Positions 6,751 through 8,077 of a stretch of 8,077 bases of DNA are shown here, one piece after another; the stretch's first letter is position 1; each line of letters begins with the position of its first letter. This DNA is from Acidimicrobiales bacterium (GTDB lineage: Bacteria; Actinomycetota; Acidimicrobiia; Acidimicrobiales; Poriferisodaliceae). The stretch covers positions 1 to 8,077 of the forward strand of contig JAHDHM010000150.1 in the NCBI GenBank assembly GCA_020631315.1, in the 5' to 3' direction. Below the pieces are notes generated by a model. The model ran no database searches and was not told the DNA's origin. It saw only the letters and a list, made by a program, of their open reading frames with translations. A program made the translations under genes and the position numbers.

Positions 6751-8077
6751 CAGAACTCCAGCTTCACGATGCTCTTGAGCCAGGCACCACCCGACACCAT
6801 CAGCAGGGCGCCGAATGCGAGGAGGATCTGCCCGGCGGTGCGGTTGGTCAGTTCACCCAGGTACTCCGGTGTGGTGAACATCATCAGCGCGCCCACACAG
6901 AACGGCAGCGCCATCATCACGGCGGCCGAGATGCGGCCGTCGGCGCTGAGTGCCTCGATCTGACCCTTGAGCCGGTTGCGGTCCCGGATCGTCGCGCCGA
7001 CGTTGTCCAACACCTCGCCGAGATCGCCGCCGACCTCACGATGGATCTCGATGGCCTGGACCACCCACCGGAAGTCGTCGTTGTCCATCCGGTCGGCCAT
7101 CGCTCGCAACGACTCGCCGATGTCACGGCCGAGCCGGACCTCGCCGGTCACTCGCCGGAGCTCACCAGCGGTCGGTGCCTCTGACTCAGAGCCGACCGCG
7201 TCGACGCTCTGCAGCAGACCGTGTCCGACCCGCAGGTTCGAGGCGAGCAGCTGCAGCGTCGAGCCGAGTTGCTCGGCGAAGTCGGCACGCAGCTTTCGCA
7301 CCCGCATGTCGAGTCGGATCTTGCCGGCGATGGCGACACCGCCGGCGGCCAGCAGGCCGAGCGAGGGTCCGGCCACCAGGGTCACGAGGACCATCGACGC
7401 CATGGCGGCGGCGCCGACCATCACCATGTACTCGCCTGGGCGAAGCGTCGAGCCGGACTGTTCGAGCTTGGCGGCGAGCTTCGACGTGGCGCCGGCCTTC
7501 GCGAGCCCGGCGTCGGCGATCGAGGTGAGTCGTCCGACGATCTCCTGCTTGTCGATCTTCGGACGGCGCCGGCGTCCGAGCCGTGATGCCGCGTCGACCT
7601 TCTCGGGTCGACGTCGGCTCGGCCAGGCGACGACCATCGCTGCGAGGAAGATGCCGCCGCCGATCGTGCCGAGACCGTACGTCAGCGTGCGCGGGCCGAG
7701 CAGTGCCTCGGGAGCGGTGGCGATCACCGGCGTGGCGACGATGGGTTCCAGCAGCCGTACCGGTGGATCGACCCGAGCGACGGAGGCTGGCCGATTTTCG
7801 GTCACCGAAGGGCGGCCGGTGTCGACGGGAGTCCGCTGGACACCTTCGTCGCCGCGCACTGCGATCACGATCGAGGCGTTCTCATCGACACCGTCGAGTT
7901 CGATGACGAACCGATTGCCGAGGCGGTCGGCGATGGCGGTGAAGGCGGCCGCCAGCTGACCCGGCTGGCTCACCGGCCACACCTTGCCGTCGACGATCGC
8001 GCAGCGTCCCCGGGTCGAAGGCGGCCGAGCGCGACCAGGTCGACGGTGCCCGCCCCGGGCAGCCTGGACCACGGCGC
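6750..8077 (-). CDS. tadB: VWA-TadB-like T2SS F-domain protein (5' end beyond window, N-terminal part apparently frame-disrupted)
   Basis: The frame is open to the window edge. Numbering from the in-window GTG at 8072 gives 440 residues, but that GTG is unlikely to be the true start. Residues about 25-60 (IVDGKVWPVSQPGQLAAAF, then TAIADRLGNRFVIELDG) look like the last helix and strand of a von Willebrand A domain, as in actinobacterial VWA-T2SSF fusions. A Pro/Val-rich extracytoplasmic linker (about 61-125) follows, then helices at about 131-151, 214-233 and 234-250. Next come the T2SS-F domain (FAEQLGSTLQLLASNLRVGHGLLQSVD 265-291; IHREVGGDLGEVLDNV 343-358; RNRLKGQIEALSADGRISA 365-383) and two final helices (381-401, 415-435). 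It is the membrane platform partner of the TadC-like protein, one base downstream. Residues 1-24 are Arg/Pro/Gly-rich and do not look coded in this frame; see the frame-disruption feature at 7998-8056. Confidence 0.85.
   Translation of the reverse strand, partial: AVVQAARGGHRRPGRARPPSTRGRCAIVDGKVWPVSQPGQLAAAFTAIADRLGNRFVIELDGVDENASIVIAVRGDEGVQRTPVDTGRPSVTENRPASVARVDPPVRLLEPIVATPVIATAPEALLGPRTLTYGLGTIGGGIFLAAMVVAWPSRRRPEKVDAASRLGRRRRPKIDKQEIVGRLTSIADAGLAKAGATSKLAAKLEQSGSTLRPGEYMVMVGAAAMASMVLVTLVAGPSLGLLAAGGVAIAGKIRLDMRVRKLRADFAEQLGSTLQLLASNLRVGHGLLQSVDAVGSESEAPTAGELRRVTGEVRLGRDIGESLRAMADRMDNDDFRWVVQAIEIHREVGGDLGEVLDNVGATIRDRNRLKGQIEALSADGRISAAVMMALPFCVGALMMFTTPEYLGELTNRTAGQILLAFGALLMVSGGAWLKSIVKLEF
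7998..8056 (-). other. Apparent triple frame disruption inside the VWA part of the tadB-like gene
   Basis: Reading the minus strand from the window edge, VWA-like text moves through three frames. AVVQAAR is in the main frame, GAGTVDLVALG one base later, AAFDPGTLR two bases later, and then IVDGKVWPVSQPG is back in the main frame. Removing one base at each of three spots restores a continuous VWA-like reading ending ...TVDLVALGAFDPGTL.IVDGKVWPV. The spots are the C run at 8053-8056, GCGGCC at 8021-8026 and the CGCGC at about 7998-8002. Third-position G/C is high in each proposed frame only over its own segment. The cause may be sequencing or assembly error in GC-rich sequence, or real decay; net +3 leaves the long frame open. 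Confidence 0.5.

Noticed and set aside
5983..7959. Plus-strand open frames (5983-6963 and 6967-7959) opposite the tad genes
   Set aside because: They lie inside strongly supported T2SS-F genes, and the Ser/Arg/Thr-rich compositions are typical antisense shadows.

Overview
The window is a GC-rich, gene-dense piece of a bacterial chromosome. Base composition, frequent GTG starts, short or overlapping gene junctions and Tad-type secretion genes with an N-terminal VWA region suggest a high-GC actinobacterium. An Acidimicrobiia-like lineage is my best guess from gene style, but no marker gene is present to prove it. Seven protein genes fill almost the whole window. I see no tRNA, rRNA, CRISPR array, insertion sequence or phage gene.

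Left part (1-1845): two divergent amino-acid-type enzyme genes. On the minus strand is the N-terminal 285 codons of a fold-type II PLP enzyme (cysteine synthase/CBS-like), cut by the window edge. On the plus strand is a complete NAD(P)-binding protein of the ornithine cyclodeaminase/mu-crystallin family. They share a very short divergent control region (about 857-903) that carries a repeated AGTACCG heptamer.

Middle and right part (1879-8077): five minus-strand genes head to tail. In transcription order they are a VWA-TadB-like T2SS-F protein (5' end off the window), a TadC-like T2SS-F protein (TGATG overlap), a DHA2-type MFS transporter (19 nt gap), a two-domain protein joining a chloramphenicol-phosphotransferase-like (CPT) kinase to a YqeC-like selenium-hydroxylase accessory domain (GTGA overlap with the transporter), and a secreted repeat protein behind a 45 nt gap that holds a perfect palindrome. 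The secreted gene converges on the cyclodeaminase-family gene with only 33 nt between the stop codons.

The most unusual object is the CPT-kinase/YqeC fusion: two separate P-loop modules in one polypeptide, translationally coupled to a transporter. The second item to check is the right end. There the VWA coding signal steps through all three frames within about 55 nt, as if three single bases had been inserted, which points to sequence error or gene decay.
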